This document shows, piece after piece, positions 63,052 to 64,000 of a stretch of DNA of 64,000 nucleotides. Origin of the DNA: JAVBLW01 sp031553215 (GTDB lineage Bacteria; Bacillota_I; Bacilli_A; Acholeplasmatales; Anaeroplasmataceae); contig JAVBLW010000026.1 of the NCBI GenBank assembly GCA_031553215.1, positions 1-64,000 on the forward strand, given 5' to 3'. The first letter of the stretch is position 1. The number at the start of each line of letters is the position of its first letter. The position numbers were made by a program, and so were the translations under genes. Under the pieces are notes generated by a model. That model saw only the letters and a program-made list of their open reading frames with translations, did not search any database and was not told the origin of the DNA.

Positions 63052-63528
63052 CTACAACTTCACCAATTTGTTTTGATAATCTTTAACGTAGTATCTAATG
63101 TTAGTTCTTCCTTTTATTATAATGATATGTCCTTCACTTTCAAGTTTTTTCTTCTGAAGTTCAATACCTTCTGGATATTTAGGATTTAATTCCCCATCGT
63201 TTTTCAGTGTTCTCCAATAAGGTGTTTCATCTTGATTTCTTTGATAACTTGCCCATGCAACAATGGAAGTAAATATACCTGCTGTAATAGGATCTGTAAA
63301 ATCGGCATTATTTTCTTTTGCAAAATACTCTCTAATATCCCCGACTGTTGTAAGTTTTCCATAAGGAACTTTCTTCATAATTTCATCATAGAAACAAGGA
63401 GGTGCAAAATACATATTATCTCCACCATATTTCTTAATACTTTCAATATCAGTTAGTTTAATGTATTTTGGCATATCCTTATTATCTTTTAGCATCGCAT
63501 TAAAGTCCTTCTTGTTTTCATTAGCCAT
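63052..63528 (-). CDS. MGMT-family (alkyltransferase-like) DNA-binding protein without catalytic Cys
   Basis: 158 residues. The MGMT DNA-binding-domain layout is recognisable: VPYGKLTTVGDIREYF, then YWRTLKNDGELN and ELQKKKLESEGH at the end. The catalytic P-C-H-R motif is replaced by P-Y-W-R, as in alkyltransferase-like proteins that flag damage rather than repair it. The ATG at 63528 has GGAGG 9 nt upstream. A promoter TTGCTT-17-TATTCT lies just ahead. Confidence 0.75.
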   Translation of the reverse strand: MANENKKDFNAMLKDNKDMPKYIKLTDIESIKKYGGDNMYFAPPCFYDEIMKKVPYGKLTTVGDIREYFAKENNADFTDPITAGIFTSIVAWASYQRNQDETPYWRTLKNDGELNPKYPEGIELQKKKLESEGHIIIIKGRTNIRYYVKDYQNKLVKL

Positions 63529-63619
63529 ATATAATTTCCTCCTTTTGAGAATAGAATACATCAACTAAAACAACAAAGCAATGAGACGATTTTATTTTTT
63601 TGTTAACTTTATATATATT

Positions 63620-64000
63620 TTATTTATTCAAAATAGATAATGCTGTTTTAAGTCCATCAACTGCAGCACTAGTTATTCCACCAGCATACCCTGCACCTTC
63701 GCCTATTGGATAAATCCCTTTTTCACTTGATTGTCTATCATCTTCTCTTAAAACTCTTATTGGGCAAGAACTTCTTGTTTCTATGCCTACTAGTATTGCA
63801 TCATTATCCATAAATCCTTGCATCTTCTTATCGAATAAAGGAATTGCATCTTTTAATGAACGTACTACGAACATCGGTAAACATCTTCTTAAATCCGCAA
63901 ACACAATACCATGAGGATAAGATGGTTTTACACTTCTAACTTCTGTAGCTATTTTATTTGATAAGAATTCTTTTACTAGGTTAGCCGGAGCCTTATAATC
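63620..64000 (-). CDS. FAD-dependent dehydrogenase (COG2509 type), partial
   Basis: The 3' end of a gene running off the right edge; 126 residues visible. The frame is open to the last base (DYKAPANLVKEFLSNKI ... SVKPSYPHGIVFADLRRCLP). GIETRSSCPIRVLRED and the C-terminal FAD-binding YPIGEGAGYAGGITSAAVDG are typical of this family of uncharacterised NAD(FAD)-dependent dehydrogenases. Confidence 0.88.
   Translation of the reverse strand, partial: DYKAPANLVKEFLSNKIATEVRSVKPSYPHGIVFADLRRCLPMFVVRSLKDAIPLFDKKMQGFMDNDAILVGIETRSSCPIRVLREDDRQSSEKGIYPIGEGAGYAGGITSAAVDGLKTALSILNK

Overview
This is an AT-rich, Gram-positive-type chromosome segment. Nearly every gene is on the minus strand, and there are strong SD sequences, sigma-A promoters (TTGACA/TATAAT type, 16-17 bp spacers) and intrinsic terminators throughout. 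TGA is used as a stop (several ATGA gene overlaps), so the standard bacterial code applies and this is not a Mycoplasma-type code. Gene order (LysM protein-ruvA-ruvB-queA-tgt; hisS-aspS; infC-rpmI-rplT; dnaG-rpoD-trmK; engB near spoVID-ysxE-like genes) points to the class Bacilli, plausibly a reduced-genome, gut-type lineage of the Erysipelotrichales/RF39 kind. That placement is inference.

Layout. 1-3.2 kb: end of a repeat lipoprotein, a YjbR-like protein, a membrane diguanylate cyclase and a small membrane protein. 3.2-9.4 kb: yqeY, tgt, cyclophilin, queA, ruvBA, a SafA-like LysM protein and a methyltransferase. 9.4-12.8 kb: one large plus-strand coiled-coil protein, divergent from the previous operon through overlapping promoters. 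12.8-19.9 kb: a T-box-led operon, GNAT-hisS-aspS-comEB-Lon-like protease-membrane protein-lspA-rluD. 20-20.9 kb: two small plus-strand genes. 20.9-23.9 kb: an accessory pair, a Hint (intein-like) protein and an ADA2/ADGF-like deaminase. 24-31 kb: methyltransferase/aminotransferase/Lrp operon, a K+ uptake operon (trkH plus two TrkA-like regulators), a protein of unknown function and rsmD. 31-36 kb: DEAD-box helicase with an attenuator-like leader, M42 peptidase, a probable 6S RNA and a truncated GlmU-like protein. 35.8-37.4 kb: infC (AUU start)-rpmI-rplT under an L20-type leader; rplT carries a long tail ending in a Rho-N/SAP-like motif. 37.4-40.2 kb: secreted beta-rich protein, a nonsense-interrupted anchored protein and a small ABC transporter. 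40.2-43.5 kb: polymorphic-toxin module: anchored trypsin-like protease, exported papain-fold toxin, probable immunity protein and an accessory protein. 43.5-49.7 kb: SAM-riboswitch operon priA-fmt-HD/GYP-like protein-TSCPD protein-metK. 49.7-51.2 kb: THF-riboswitch-controlled FolT-type transporter with an unusual N-terminal domain. 51-64 kb: DUF4956/VTC pair, glyS-dnaG-rpoD-trmK-esterase operon, GNAT, PHP-engB-SpoVID-like-YsxE-like cluster, an MGMT-like protein and the end of a flavoprotein.

The core genes cover translation, one-carbon metabolism (fmt, metK, folate uptake; SAM and THF riboswitches), replication/transcription and queuosine synthesis. The most novel material is the protease-toxin-immunity module (40.3-43.5 kb), the Hint-deaminase pair (20.9-24.1 kb) and the secreted-protein/ABC cluster (37.5-40.2 kb). 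No tRNA, rRNA, CRISPR array or insertion sequence was found, and no gene-free stretch exceeds about 300 bases except the T-box leader region (19702-20084). All functional calls come from reading motifs by eye; no database search was run.
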